A stretch of 64,000 nucleotides of DNA from Candidatus Bathyarchaeota archaeon (GTDB lineage Archaea; Thermoproteota; Bathyarchaeia; Bathyarchaeales; Bathycorpusculaceae): the NCBI GenBank assembly GCA_026014745.1, contig JAOZHS010000001.1, forward strand, positions 62,001 through 126,000, in the 5' to 3' direction. Every line of letters starts with the position of its first letter. Positions within the stretch are counted from its first letter, which is position 1. Below are positions 34,309 to 43,604 of this stretch, piece after piece. Below the pieces are notes generated by a model, which was given only the letters and a program-made list of their open reading frames with translations, did not search any database and was not told where the DNA came from. Both the position numbers and the translations under genes were made by a program.

Positions 34309-34926
34309 TTAACCATATTTTGCTTCTATGAGCGTGAGAGTTTCAAAGAATGGCAACTGCTGCGTCGCATTCACCTCAGCATGTAACCCTGCAATTTTGA
34401 ATTTGCTAATGGTCGCCTCAACACCTGTTAAGGTGGATTGCATCAACAGCACCCTACCAGCCTCCTTTAGATGTTTGGGTACCTCGGAGATGAAGCGGTC
34501 TACCACTTGGCGACCATCCACGCCGCCTGCCCAAGCACGCCCAATCCATGACGCCTCTTCTCCGGCTTCAGAGGGCAAATACGGCGCATTAAACAGCACC
34601 AAATCAAAGGCAGCATCAGGGTTTAAGGCGGTGAAGAGGTCAGCTTGGATAAAATCCATTTTATGACGAAGGCCGTTACGTTTAGCGTTTAGTTGTGCAC
34701 AGCGGATGGCGTAGGGGTTTAGGTCCACTGCAATAACGCGGCTAGCTATCTTTGCTGAGGATACCGCAAGGATACCACAACCGGTACCTAAATCTAACAC
34801 TGTTGCCCCAATGGGTACGTTTAGGTTTTCTGCAAACAGAAAAGAGTCCTCAGCAGGCTCATACACAGCCTCAAAAACATCAAAAGTGCAGTCGCCGAAG
34901 CGGATGCGTTTAGTTGGGTAGCCCAT
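34309..34926 (-). CDS. HemK2/Mtq2-like glutamine methyltransferase for release factor aRF1
   Basis: 205 aa with EPAEDSFLFAENL, SAM motif VLDLGTGCGILAV (~42), AVDLNPYAI and the catalytic-loop equivalent FNAPYLPS (~111; NPPY in most relatives), then GVDGRQVVDRFI. This short form without the N-terminal domain of bacterial PrmC is the archaeal/eukaryotic HemK2 type, which methylates the GGQ glutamine of the release factor. The Pro-to-Ala change in N-x-P-Y is noted. Its start overlaps ksgA by 17 bp. Confidence 0.86.
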   Translation of the reverse strand: MGYPTKRIRFGDCTFDVFEAVYEPAEDSFLFAENLNVPIGATVLDLGTGCGILAVSSAKIASRVIAVDLNPYAIRCAQLNAKRNGLRHKMDFIQADLFTALNPDAAFDLVLFNAPYLPSEAGEEASWIGRAWAGGVDGRQVVDRFISEVPKHLKEAGRVLLMQSTLTGVEATISKFKIAGLHAEVNATQQLPFFETLTLIEAKYG

Positions 34927-35728
34927 TGGTTAGGTCTCCGAAGTCTTTGGGAGAAAGCTCGCGGACTCGCCGCTCTGGGTTGGGGAGGGTTTGCGCAAGT
35001 TTTTCTGCGTCAGGTTTGCTTAGTTTGTAGTGGCTGCGCAAGAAGGGTGCGAGGGCTTTGGCTATTTTTTTGTTGCGTTGGGTAAAGAGCCACTTTGTTA
35101 GTTGCACAAATAATGCGTGATCTTTAACAATAAAAGGCGGCGAACACCAAGGTTTGAGTCGCAGAATAACTGAGTCTACTTCGGGTTCAGGGTAAAACAT
35201 GTTTTTAGGCACCGAATCCAAGAGCGCAGCTGCCGCACACTGATATGTGACAACTGTTAACCAACTATAGTCTTCGCTTCCGACTTCTGCGATTAAACGC
35301 TGAGCAAACTCTTTTTGCACAATCATGGTTGCGCAATCGATTTTTTGCGCCAAAAGCCACAGGACCAGATGAGAGGACAAATAGTAGGGCGGAATCGCGA
35401 CCACTTTGTTAAAAGAAGGCAAATCAGCTTTTAAAACGTCGCCTTCAATCACAACCAAATTGCTCAAGCCACGCAGTTGATGGCGCAAAGCGTCTGCAAC
35501 TTGGGGGTCTTTTTCCACGGCTATCACTGAGCGGCATTTGTCTGCTAAAAAGCGGGTGAGAAAGCCAAAGCCTGCACCTGCATCCAATACAACATCGGAG
35601 TCACCTACTTCAGCATAGGCAGCAAGTTTGGGGTAAAATGCGGGTTCAATCATGAAGTTTTGGCCTAGCACCTTGTTGGGTGCGATGTGATTGCTTCGGA
35701 GTAGCTGCTGGATTTGCTCAAGGCTCAT
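34910..35728 (-). CDS. ksgA: Ribosomal RNA small subunit dimethyladenosine transferase (KsgA/Dim1)
   Basis: 272 aa. NKVLGQNFMI near the start, VLDAGAGFGFLTRFL (SAM), AVEKDPQVAD, GDVLKADLP and the C-terminal RNKKIAKAL...PERRVRELSP region identify KsgA/Dim1, which dimethylates two adjacent adenines of 16S rRNA. Motif IV, usually N-L-P-Y, reads AIPPYYLSS, so the conserved Asn is replaced by Ile. It is part of the operon rpl21e-rpoF-DUF655-ksgA-hemK2. Confidence 0.94.
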   Translation of the reverse strand: MSLEQIQQLLRSNHIAPNKVLGQNFMIEPAFYPKLAAYAEVGDSDVVLDAGAGFGFLTRFLADKCRSVIAVEKDPQVADALRHQLRGLSNLVVIEGDVLKADLPSFNKVVAIPPYYLSSHLVLWLLAQKIDCATMIVQKEFAQRLIAEVGSEDYSWLTVVTYQCAAAALLDSVPKNMFYPEPEVDSVILRLKPWCSPPFIVKDHALFVQLTKWLFTQRNKKIAKALAPFLRSHYKLSKPDAEKLAQTLPNPERRVRELSPKDFGDLTNGLPN

Positions 35729-35740
35729 GCGTCATATGCC

Positions 35741-36307
35741 TTACTGTGCCCGCGTGAACAGCCTGTACTTGCTGTCCCCTTCCAACTCTTCCATCACACG
35801 TTTGGTGATGAGTTTAGTGGGGTTGGGGAGTTCGGTGCGTTTTTGGAGGTCTTCGAAGCTTTCGAAAGGTTTGCGTTGGCGTTCATTGATTACTTGCCAC
35901 ATGTATTTTTTGCCAATGCCAGGCACCAACTCAAGCGCGTGCATGCGGGGCGTGATGGCTTGGGCGGTGTTGAAGAAGTGAACAAACCATTTCTCGCGGT
36001 TAGCAACTATTTTGTTAACTACAGTAGACAACTCTGCTTTTGCGGCGGCAGTCAATTCCTCAAAGCCGATGCGGCCGATTATGTAGGTGACTTCTTCGCG
36101 GCTGTCTTTGCCCACATAGACGCGGTCGCCGGGTTTAAGCATTAAGCCTTCCTTAACTAAAGCCTCTAAAACGGTGAAAAATTCTTCACCGACACACTGA
36201 ATCAAAGCTCCCGCTCGGTATCCCGCGCGTCCCGTAGGACGAAATCCTGGTTTACCGTGGGGCAAGAAGTCTATTACGTAAGCATACTCTTCGTACCGCT
36301 TTTCCAT
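35741..36307 (-). CDS. DUF655 protein with helix-hairpin-helix motif
   Basis: 188 aa from ATG 36307, which has GGTGA 5 nt upstream; GTG 36316 is the alternative. An N-terminal OB-like region (YAYVIDFLPHG...GDRVYVG) is followed by a C-terminal double HhH (LELVPGIGKKYMWQVINER, F-E-S-F-E-D-L), suggesting nucleic-acid binding. It is found in many archaea between rpoF and ksgA; role in ribosome or RNA maturation is inferred from this position. Confidence 0.87.
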   Translation of the reverse strand: MEKRYEEYAYVIDFLPHGKPGFRPTGRAGYRAGALIQCVGEEFFTVLEALVKEGLMLKPGDRVYVGKDSREEVTYIIGRIGFEELTAAAKAELSTVVNKIVANREKWFVHFFNTAQAITPRMHALELVPGIGKKYMWQVINERQRKPFESFEDLQKRTELPNPTKLITKRVMEELEGDSKYRLFTRAQ

Positions 36308-36384
36308 AACAATCACCGAGTCCTCTACTGTATTCTGTCTAGTGTATTCGCGCTCTCTGCTTAAAAATACTTAGCCGTTTCCCG

Positions 36385-36723
36385 CTACTTGAGCGTTCGA
36401 TTTTCATTCAAAAGCTCAACAATGGTGTTGAGTTTTTGTGTTTCGATAATTTTGCGACCACCAGCCAAGAAGACTCTTAACTCATCCACGGTTTCGGGCA
36501 TGCAATTGATAATCTGTACGGCTTCGGCTTCGTCGATTTCGTATTCTTTGATTAGCCGTTGAAGAAGCTCTTCAGCTTTATCAGCTTCTGTTTTAGAGAA
36601 TTTATTGACGTAGTCTAGTGTACGACGTTGGAATTGGTCGAGGTTTTCTTCGCCGATGCTTTCCAGTACCTTTTTGACTTCTGGGAGGGTTAAGCGGTGC
36701 TCGCTAATTTCATGCTCACTCAT
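36385..36723 (-). CDS. rpoF: RNA polymerase subunit Rpo4 (RpoF)
   Basis: 112 aa. RLTLPEVKKVLESIG...RTLDYVNKFSKTEADKAEELL and EAVQIINCMPETVDELR match archaeal Rpo4, which pairs with Rpo7 to form the stalk. It follows rpl21e by 8 bp. Confidence 0.93.
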   Translation of the reverse strand: MSEHEISEHRLTLPEVKKVLESIGEENLDQFQRRTLDYVNKFSKTEADKAEELLQRLIKEYEIDEAEAVQIINCMPETVDELRVFLAGGRKIIETQKLNTIVELLNENRTLK

Positions 36724-36731
36724 TTTCTATC

Positions 36732-37028
36732 TCAGCTACCCGTGTAAGGCTCAAGATGATCAGAGCGGACGGTTATTGCTTTTACGCTTTCGCCTTGAGG
36801 AACACTAACAACATAGGCGCGTCCACGTTTCTCTTGGACGGTACCGATTTTGCCGTGGAACCGTTTATGAGGCATGCTTTTCTGTACGCTGGAATCCATC
36901 TTGATAATTACCTGTGAACCGGGAGCGTATTCTTGAAGTAGCTTTCCAATGTGGGGCTTGCCTTTTGCACGAGTGGTTTTACGCAGTAAACTGCGAGTAC
37001 CCGAGTAATAGCCTTTTGAACCTCTCAT
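36732..37028 (-). CDS. rpl21e: Ribosomal protein eL21 (L21e)
   Basis: 98 aa with the family start MRGSKGYYSGTRSLLRK, then YAPGSQVIIKMDSSVQKSMPHKRFHGKIGTV and a GRAYVV strand. It lies 15 bp downstream of pus10. Confidence 0.96.
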   Translation of the reverse strand: MRGSKGYYSGTRSLLRKTTRAKGKPHIGKLLQEYAPGSQVIIKMDSSVQKSMPHKRFHGKIGTVQEKRGRAYVVSVPQGESVKAITVRSDHLEPYTGS

Positions 37029-37043
37029 TCTATTTTCACCTGT

Positions 37044-38375
37044 TTATTCCATTATCACGTTGAGAACGTCAAGCTTAAGCGTCTTCGCTGGGTTTCCAAG
37101 CAAATCCGACACGTTAGGTACTGTACGTCCTTCATCTCCAGACACCAATTCTTTCACGTAGAGCCCACCTTGGCAACGAATTTCCAGGAGAGCTCTCTTA
37201 AGCGACACCTTCTTAACTTTAACCTTATATATGTACCTTTCTCGAACAAGATCGGCCCTTCGATGCAAAACGCGCTGCGGAGTCTGCTGTTTTATTGTAA
37301 CTTCAGAAAAGTTTTCTTCAATTAAGCGCAGATCAGAATCCGAGAGTTCATGCTCAAATTCAGCCAATAACGCATATTCCTTTTGGGCATTTTCGCCCTT
37401 CTTGAGGTGACGCACGACATCTTTGGTTGTGAACGCTAAATCAGAAATTTCAACCTTACCTGCAGCGGCACTGTTAACGGCAACTTGAATCTGCGCCAAA
37501 TCAATGTTGCGCCGCTTAGGCTTAGAAATCTCAACCACAAACGGCCGCCCAGACCCTAACATGCGGGCGTCAACGTCTTCGCGTCCTGAAGCATGAAAGA
37601 ATTCAGCTTCGCCACCGGCGGCTTCAAGCATTTGTGTTGCTGATAGTTCCTCGACAGATTCGGGATACATTTTGCCTGTTCCGCCACATTTGGGGCAGCC
37701 TTTGCCGTGGCAGTTGCGGCAGAACCATTTTGACTGAGGAATATCACGAGCGAGTTTTCGGTATCTGCCAGAGATAAACAAGGGGTTAGGCTGAATGCGT
37801 ACCTGCTCGAGAAAAGGGTTAAACACCACGACCATTTCAGGCGTAAGATACTCTGCTTCTTTTTCTGTGCGAAGTGCGAGGGCTTTGCCTAGTACGCGAC
37901 CGAATTCGTGCCGTAGGTTTTCGCCATAGGTGATGCTGTTGGCGGCTTTAAACTCGTCCTCACGCTCCTCCACGGGCAGAGGTAACTCTATGCCTACCAA
38001 AAAAGTGGAAAACTCATAACCATCCAGCGCTTGCAAGGCTTTCTCGATTAAGCCCTCAACAAGGGTGAATTTGCCTTCGCACAGGTAACATTTCTGTTCA
38101 GAGTCGGTTTTGGGGGGACGCTTCTTTAGGTGCCCTAATGTTTCTTGTGCTTGATGTGAAAAACCATTGGAGGCTAAAACTTTGAGTCGATCGATGCCGT
38201 CGAGGTTTTTCTCGTTGACAGCGTCGTTGGCTTGCAGGGTTAAAGCCACTTTTAGGGCTTGCCCGCGGATGTTGTTTTCCATGCTGTAGCCTAAAAGCGC
38301 AAACTGCCTACCTAAACAGTGGTCGCAAAGCGGGTATTTACTAAGAACTTCAAAAGCTTTCTCCAGTACATCCAT
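37044..38375 (-). CDS. pus10: tRNA pseudouridine synthase Pus10
   Basis: 443 aa. The N-terminal THUMP-containing domain has zinc cysteines (CDHCLGRQF, CYLCEGKF, CRNCHGKGCPKCGG). The C-terminal catalytic domain carries GSGRPFVVEISKPKRR, with the catalytic Asp near GREDVDARMLGSG, and CQGGLYVKELVSGDEGRTVP. It makes pseudouridine 54 and/or 55 in archaeal tRNA. Cotranscribed with srp54 upstream and rpl21e downstream. Confidence 0.94.
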   Translation of the reverse strand: MDVLEKAFEVLSKYPLCDHCLGRQFALLGYSMENNIRGQALKVALTLQANDAVNEKNLDGIDRLKVLASNGFSHQAQETLGHLKKRPPKTDSEQKCYLCEGKFTLVEGLIEKALQALDGYEFSTFLVGIELPLPVEEREDEFKAANSITYGENLRHEFGRVLGKALALRTEKEAEYLTPEMVVVFNPFLEQVRIQPNPLFISGRYRKLARDIPQSKWFCRNCHGKGCPKCGGTGKMYPESVEELSATQMLEAAGGEAEFFHASGREDVDARMLGSGRPFVVEISKPKRRNIDLAQIQVAVNSAAAGKVEISDLAFTTKDVVRHLKKGENAQKEYALLAEFEHELSDSDLRLIEENFSEVTIKQQTPQRVLHRRADLVRERYIYKVKVKKVSLKRALLEIRCQGGLYVKELVSGDEGRTVPNVSDLLGNPAKTLKLDVLNVIME

Positions 38376-38387
38376 CGTTGATTCCCA

Positions 38388-39740
38388 CTACATGCCAGGC
38401 ATACCCATGCCCATATTACCCTTTCCGCCTAAACCAAAGGGCAACTTCTTTTTGCGCTTAAACATCTTGAGCATCTTTCGCATCATAAAGTACTGCTTGA
38501 CGAGTTCTTTAACGTCTTTTTCGGTTGTTCCAGACCCGCGAGCGATGCGTCGAGCACGCGAGGAGTTGAGCAGTTTGGGGTTTTCTTTTTCAGCAGGCGT
38601 CATAGACTGAATGATTACGCCCCATTTATCTAGCCGCCCTTCTGCGGTGTTTAGCATTTCGTCGGGCACATTAGCCGATGAGAGCCCCGGAATCATCTTC
38701 ATTACTTTGCCAAAGGGACCCATCTTCTTGACGGCTTGGAACTGCTCATACATGTCAGTTAAGGTAAAGTTGCCACTCATGATTTCCTTTGCTTTCTTCT
38801 GGGGCACCTTGATTTCTGCGTCATGAACCTTCTCAAGGAGCGTTTCAAGGTCACCCATACCCAGCAGGCGGCCTACGAAGCGGGAAGGAATAAACGCCTC
38901 GATGTCCTCGATTTTTTCGCCTGTGCCAATGAATTTGATGGGCGCACCAGTAGCTGCAACTGCGGAGAGGGCGCCGCCGCCTCGAGAGGAACCGTCGAGT
39001 TTGGTTACGATGATGGCGCCGATGGGGGTGGCTTCATGGAACGTTTTTGCTTGAATCAGGGCTTGTTGACCGATGGTGCCGTCAATTACCATGATGACTT
39101 CGTCGGGGTGAAGATTTTTTTCTAAGTCTTTCATTTCTTTGATGAGGTCTTTTTCTTCCTTATGACGCCCCGCGGTGTCCACAATGATGAGGTCGCGGTC
39201 GCCGAATTGTTTGAAGCCTTCCTTTGCCACCTTCACAGGGTCCTTAGCGTTGGCTTGTCCATAGATCGGGACGTTAATTCTTGTGGCTAACTGCTGAAGT
39301 TGGGCGAAGGCTCCTGGACGATAAGTGTCTGCCGCGATTAAACCGACTTTAATGCCACGTTTCTGAAAGTATCGAGAAAGTTTAGCTGCGTGGGTGGTTT
39401 TGCCTGAGCCTTGAATTCCAACTAGCATTATGGTTTTCTTTTTGCCCGGCTCAACTCTTAGCGGGACGGGTTGGTCACCGACGAATCGCGTTAATTCCTC
39501 ATAAACCACTTTGATGACGTGTTCACGTCTGGAGATTCCGGGGGGCACTTTTTCTTTGAGGGCGCGTTCTTCGATGCGTTTAGAAATTTCGAGCACAAGC
39601 TGCACGTTGACGTCGGCTTGGAGCAGGGCGCGTTGGATGTCGCGTACGAGTTCCTTCACTGCTGCTTCGTCGACTACGCCGGCTTTGAAGAGTTTCTTTA
39701 TTGCATCGGTTAATGAAGAACTGAGTTTGTCAAGTGCCAT
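38388..39740 (-). CDS. srp54: Signal recognition particle GTPase SRP54
   Basis: 450 aa. An N-terminal four-helix bundle is followed by a G domain with [13 protein letters not shown] (G1, ~108), VDTAGRH (G3) and [10 protein letters not shown] (G4). A methionine-rich M domain ends in [23 protein letters not shown] and binds signal peptides and SRP RNA. GGAG lies 5 nt before the ATG. First gene of the srp54-pus10-rpl21e-rpoF-DUF655-ksgA-hemK2 run. Confidence 0.97.
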   Translation of the reverse strand: MALDKLSSSLTDAIKKLFKAGVVDEAAVKELVRDIQRALLQADVNVQLVLEISKRIEERALKEKVPPGISRREHVIKVVYEELTRFVGDQPVPLRVEPGKKKTIMLVGIQGSGKTTHAAKLSRYFQKRGIKVGLIAADTYRPGAFAQLQQLATRINVPIYGQANAKDPVKVAKEGFKQFGDRDLIIVDTAGRHKEEKDLIKEMKDLEKNLHPDEVIMVIDGTIGQQALIQAKTFHEATPIGAIIVTKLDGSSRGGGALSAVAATGAPIKFIGTGEKIEDIEAFIPSRFVGRLLGMGDLETLLEKVHDAEIKVPQKKAKEIMSGNFTLTDMYEQFQAVKKMGPFGKVMKMIPGLSSANVPDEMLNTAEGRLDKWGVIIQSMTPAEKENPKLLNSSRARRIARGSGTTEKDVKELVKQYFMMRKMLKMFKRKKKLPFGLGGKGNMGMGMPGM

Positions 39741-39812
39741 GAGTCTCCAACCTAAACAGTATGAGTTTCCTTTTCTGTCAGATAAAGATTACACAAATAA
39801 AGAGTTGTCTCA

Positions 39813-39841
39813 CCCTAAAAACTCCAGATTTTAGGGCTTTT
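39813..39841. other. Stem-loop with T-run
   Basis: An 8-bp perfect stem (39813-39820 with 39829-39836), then CTTTTT. It has the shape of an intrinsic terminator on the plus strand, but no plus-strand gene precedes it. On the minus strand it would lie in the srp54 leader or promoter region. Confidence 0.35.
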
Positions 39842-39999
39842 TGTGGGTGAAGCCTCAGTAAATAATTCCCCATTTAAGCATTCTTCACAATTCAGACGGC
39901 TCTTCATGCATCATTGGCTTCAAGGCAAAAACGCCAAGCTAGAATAATAACCTTAACAAAAAACTAAACAAAACCAGACAGGTAAAGTCTGTTGTTTCT

Positions 40000-40059
40000 T
40001 TGCCCCATAGACCCCCCTCTATCGTTTCTGCATAGATTAACTAATAGGATCCAAATATG
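40000..40059 (-). repeat. Dispersed intergenic repeat, copy C (single unit)
   Basis: On the minus strand it reads TTTGGATCCTATTAG, then CTATGCAGAAACGATAGAG and a G-run. It matches the unit present twice in copy A (25892-26064) and copy B (62036-62210). It shows that the ~60-bp unit can occur alone. Confidence 0.78.
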
Positions 40060-40223
40060 AAATCCAAACTATTGAATTACTTTGCAAACAAGGAGCAGCA
40101 ATAACAACGCTAGTGGTTTCTCGCAGACTTAAGCAGCCAAGCGCAACCAGAACTCACTCTTAGACAGAATCAGCTTAGCAAATAAACAGGTGAGGAAAAG
40201 AAAATAAAAGAAAGAGCGTTACG

Positions 40224-40616
40224 TTACTTTGCTCGTACAATCTTGATTTTACCAAGAATCTTCCAGTACTCGATTTCTACGCCAGCAACTAGCTTAGCTT
40301 TGAGGTCTTCTTCCTCTGGGAAAGGAGCATCGAGATACTCGTAAGTTTCAAGGTCCATAATTTGGACGCCGGTTGGGCTCACTGCGAAGACTTGACCGGG
40401 TCGTTTGTCAATAATGGGAACTTCTGCGCCAGCATCGACGGGTTTGACAAATTGACGTTTCTGGTTGTCAAAGATGCCGATTGCTACGATTCTTGCTTTG
40501 GCTGCACCGTGTTTTCCAGGTTTAGATTTTGCGATGTCGACGATTCGGCAAGGTTCGCCTTCGATCATCATGTAGCCGCCAACGCGTAATTCTCCGACAT
40601 CAACTGGTTTGCTCAT
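40224..40616 (-). CDS. eif5a: Translation factor aIF5A
   Basis: 130 aa. The loop SKPGKHGAAK carries the lysine that is changed to hypusine or deoxyhypusine; the second half is an OB fold. It relieves ribosome stalling. AAGGTG precedes the ATG by 8 nt and a TATA box lies at 40660-40670. Confidence 0.96.
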   Translation of the reverse strand: MSKPVDVGELRVGGYMMIEGEPCRIVDIAKSKPGKHGAAKARIVAIGIFDNQKRQFVKPVDAGAEVPIIDKRPGQVFAVSPTGVQIMDLETYEYLDAPFPEEEDLKAKLVAGVEIEYWKILGKIKIVRAK

Positions 40617-40659
40617 ACATTAACACCTTATATTCTACTCAAGCATTCACAACAACACC

Positions 40660-40670
40660 CATATATAGAT
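40660..40670 (-). promoter_or_regulatory. TATA box of aIF5A
   Basis: CTATATATGG on the minus strand lies ~45 bp before the ATG, leaving a short leader that contains the AAGGTG ribosome site. Confidence 0.5.
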
Positions 40671-40797
40671 TAAGGTTGAAGTACCGCCGTCAAACAAAGG
40701 GTATAGCAAGTTAACGCAGTTGAGGGTTTGACATTAAGCCTTTGTAAACATAGTTAAACTTCAAAATTTGGAGACAAAAAAGGAAAGGAAGAGAGGT

Positions 40798-43347
40798 TTA
40801 TGGTCTTTTACGAAGCACCAATATTGTTACCGCAAATCCAATTGCGATGGCAACTATGATTGCTGAACTGGCTGCTAAAATGTATGTTTCAGTAGGCGGG
40901 AAGGTCACTTGGGGGTATGGTGACGGAGTTGCAGATGCTTCATCAACCGCAAAAGAGGTTACAGCATGTGATGGCCAATACGAGTCGCTTCCTTCAAAGG
41001 ATGCCGTGACTGTGTAGAGTCCTGGAATGTCAGGAGTATAGTTTAGCGTAAAGAATCCGTCGTCATCGCTTGTTACTGTTCCTAGGTCCCTGTAATTGCC
41101 GTTGGAGTCTATAGCTGTTAATTTTACCTGCACGCCAGTTGTGTTTGTTGGTCTCGGTTTTTGCTGGTAAACGTATTGCATCCAAGTGCTCATGCTATCG
41201 TCAGAAACTGCTGCCACGCCGTTTGGAAAACGCGAAGCCTGTTCAGATTGCACTGTACCCGCAGCAATGTCGGTCACGGAGCCTTTAATGACAAGGGATC
41301 TTCCCAGTTCAATTGAAGTATCGGGTGCATTTATGTTGGTGGCTGTTGGACCCTTACCGAAGCAGTATAATTGTTCGTCAAAGAGGTTGAGACCTACAAG
41401 GTAACCGTCTGCAACAACGTAGCCCCAAGGCACATAACCTGATGAACCATGGAAGGGTATGGTCCATAGTTCTTCTCCTGTGGTGGCATTGAGGCAAATC
41501 ATGGGTGACCCTTTCCAGTAAGGTGCGTTTGAGGAATGCTCATTGGTGTGGAAATAGATTTTTCCATCAGCTACAGCGCATATGCCGAGAGGATAGCCAC
41601 CGTAGGGGGTAGCAAGCCCTGCCATAGTCGCGGTACTATAGTTCCATAGTTGTTCGCCGGTTTTAGTGTCGTAGCAGTAGACTACGCCTGAGTAGCCAGT
41701 TGAGTAAAGTTTCCCATAAGCAACGGTTTGTGTCCAGATAGAACCACCGCCGCCTGCATAGATATTCCATGGATTTTCTGAGGATGTAGTCCACAAGTAG
41801 TTGCCATTATCTAAGTCGTACGCTGAATAAGATATTGTTTCTTTATCCCAGAATATGAAAACCCTGTTTGAAGTATCGATGAATCGAAAACTTCTTGTGA
41901 CGTTTCCTTCTGGCGCTGCATATGTCTTTGTCCAAAGCAAAGTTCCTCTTGATTCCGGTTTTAGGCTTATCGCATACATGGTGTAGCCGGCGTTGAGTTC
42001 GTTGACTCCGCCGAACGTGCCTGAACTACATAGTAATACATCGTCATAGATGGCTTGGCGAACTGTCGTTGTTGACGAGAGAGTGGGTATTGAGACGTTC
42101 CACGAGTAAGCATCACTCATATTAACGTTTTTGCCTATTGGTCGCCATTGATTATAGCTTGTGCTTGTGAAGTCAGTGGCATTTGTCGAACCGGTCAGAC
42201 TATGGCCTGCCGTGTTGTTCCACATAGCCAACCATTTACCTGAAACGTTTAGTACATATCTTAGGATTTCTCCGTTGGGACCGTATACTTCAGTGCCTGT
42301 AGGGACGCTGGTCATATTGAACAGTAATTTTCCTGTCAACGGATCGTATGCATTAGCGAAGTTTGCTGTCCAGAGGTATCCGTTAGGGATCACTCCATGT
42401 TGGTTCATGGAATCGTATGCGTAAAGTTGTCCGAATGTGGGGGCAGTAACAGTGCTACCTAAAGTATCGCTTGACCATATTGTTTTGCCAGTTCGAATAT
42501 CAACACAGACGTATCCACCGCTTGCGGAAGCGCTACCGAGGGGAACTGTATAGTAAAGTCTCCCGTACATTGCAACGGGATTCTGTAGTTGCGTCTCGTA
42601 TTGTGTTCCGTCATAGTAAGTGGTGCCATTTTCGCGTGTGTTTGTACCTCCAACAACACCGCCGTCCCTCATGGGTCTTGTCCACATAATGTGTGCCGTA
42701 TTTGGTGCTGTACCGACCGGTTGGACCTTCTGAACTATATGCGCACCAGCTAACCAATTTGATGCAACCTGATACCAGCCGTTGTTCTGTCCTTCTATAG
42801 GTCGACACCAGTATTCTTGAGGAAGCGGATAGTTAGGCGGCTGCGATATTGCATCTGCTTGTACGGTAAATGTTGCTGTTGCATTGCTGGACAGATATGT
42901 ATCGTTCTCATAATCACTTGCGCTTCCAGTTATCCCTGTTGCGCCAGTTCTGGAGAGCACTTGTCCGGGGAAGGTAAAGAGAAGTGTGTAATTGCCAATT
43001 TCTGTTGGAGTATACAGCGTATAGCCGCAGCCAACGGAGTCAGAGTCAACGGGACCGATTACGTCTACGGAACCGCCGGGTTTAGTAATCTCTACTTTGA
43101 AATCTTGCCATCTGTCACCAGCATTGCCAGCGGCTGTGGGAGGAAGTTTATCGAGCCAATAAGCCAAAGTAACCTGTTGACCAACGCCAACGAGGCTAGG
43201 GGTTGCAGTGATGTATGCATAGGTGGGTATTTTCCAGGGCGGAACATGTGCATTGGAACTTGGTATAGCGAGAATTGAAGCAGACATTGTCAGAATAAGA
43301 AACAACACAATTAATACGTGATAGCTTTTAATTTTTAGTGATTTCAT
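40798..43347 (-). CDS. Surface PQQ-like beta-propeller protein with C-terminal membrane anchor (paralogue 2)
   Basis: 849 aa with the same plan as 10132-12636: signal peptide, ...AHVPPWKIPTYAY start, Ig-like domain, propeller blades (GYVCVDIRTGKTIW, VVYCYDTKTGEQLW, MICLNATTGEELW), an Ig-like domain (~695-790), a Pro/Thr linker, TM and VLRKRP tail. The shared GGVVGGTNT and MNQHGVIPNGYLW blocks show they are recent paralogues. A 19-bp palindrome lies 55 bp upstream. Function unknown; it could be part of the cell envelope or bind a polymer or metal. Confidence 0.82.
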   Translation of the reverse strand: MKSLKIKSYHVLIVLFLILTMSASILAIPSSNAHVPPWKIPTYAYITATPSLVGVGQQVTLAYWLDKLPPTAAGNAGDRWQDFKVEITKPGGSVDVIGPVDSDSVGCGYTLYTPTEIGNYTLLFTFPGQVLSRTGATGITGSASDYENDTYLSSNATATFTVQADAISQPPNYPLPQEYWCRPIEGQNNGWYQVASNWLAGAHIVQKVQPVGTAPNTAHIMWTRPMRDGGVVGGTNTRENGTTYYDGTQYETQLQNPVAMYGRLYYTVPLGSASASGGYVCVDIRTGKTIWSSDTLGSTVTAPTFGQLYAYDSMNQHGVIPNGYLWTANFANAYDPLTGKLLFNMTSVPTGTEVYGPNGEILRYVLNVSGKWLAMWNNTAGHSLTGSTNATDFTSTSYNQWRPIGKNVNMSDAYSWNVSIPTLSSTTTVRQAIYDDVLLCSSGTFGGVNELNAGYTMYAISLKPESRGTLLWTKTYAAPEGNVTRSFRFIDTSNRVFIFWDKETISYSAYDLDNGNYLWTTSSENPWNIYAGGGGSIWTQTVAYGKLYSTGYSGVVYCYDTKTGEQLWNYSTATMAGLATPYGGYPLGICAVADGKIYFHTNEHSSNAPYWKGSPMICLNATTGEELWTIPFHGSSGYVPWGYVVADGYLVGLNLFDEQLYCFGKGPTATNINAPDTSIELGRSLVIKGSVTDIAAGTVQSEQASRFPNGVAAVSDDSMSTWMQYVYQQKPRPTNTTGVQVKLTAIDSNGNYRDLGTVTSDDDGFFTLNYTPDIPGLYTVTASFEGSDSYWPSHAVTSFAVDEASATPSPYPQVTFPPTETYILAASSAIIVAIAIGFAVTILVLRKRP

Positions 43348-43401
43348 ATTTTTTCGCCTTTAATGGTAGCAAGCAATCAAAAAGATAGTGCTAATAAGAC
43401 T

Positions 43402-43420
43402 CACTCACCTATCGTGAGTG
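43402..43420. promoter_or_regulatory. 19-bp perfect inverted repeat upstream of propeller 2
   Basis: CACTCAC-CTATC-GTGAGTG lies 55 bp before the ATG at 43347 in a 257-bp gap. Its half-site GTGAG also occurs as a dyad in the propeller 1/TrmB promoter region (12686-12706), suggesting a common regulator. Confidence 0.5.
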
Positions 43421-43604
43421 CAAAAAACCCATGGCACATACGTTTCATTCAATCAACTAAACAGGAAAAACATAGATAATCAAAAAGCTAATGAAAAAGG
43501 AACCTTTTTTTCTTGCCCATAGCAGGCGGCTCAACAGCCCAAGAAACGCAGCTAACTCACCACTAACGTTAATATAGATTAAGTTAACCCATCATTACTT
43601 AGCG

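Larger units (their letters stand above)
39741..40223. other. 483-bp gap between srp54 and aIF5A
   Basis: It holds the srp54 promoter side, a stable hairpin CCCTAAAA/TTTTAGGG (39813-39836) followed by CTTTTT, a small CAGAC/GTCTG hairpin (39976-39992) and one unit of the dispersed repeat (40000-40059). No open frame that looks coding was seen. Confidence 0.55.

Noticed and set aside
42817-43278. 153-residue plus-strand frame, Cys-rich
   Set aside because: It lies wholly inside beta-propeller gene 2 on the other strand; composition is that of a shadow frame and there is no ribosome site.
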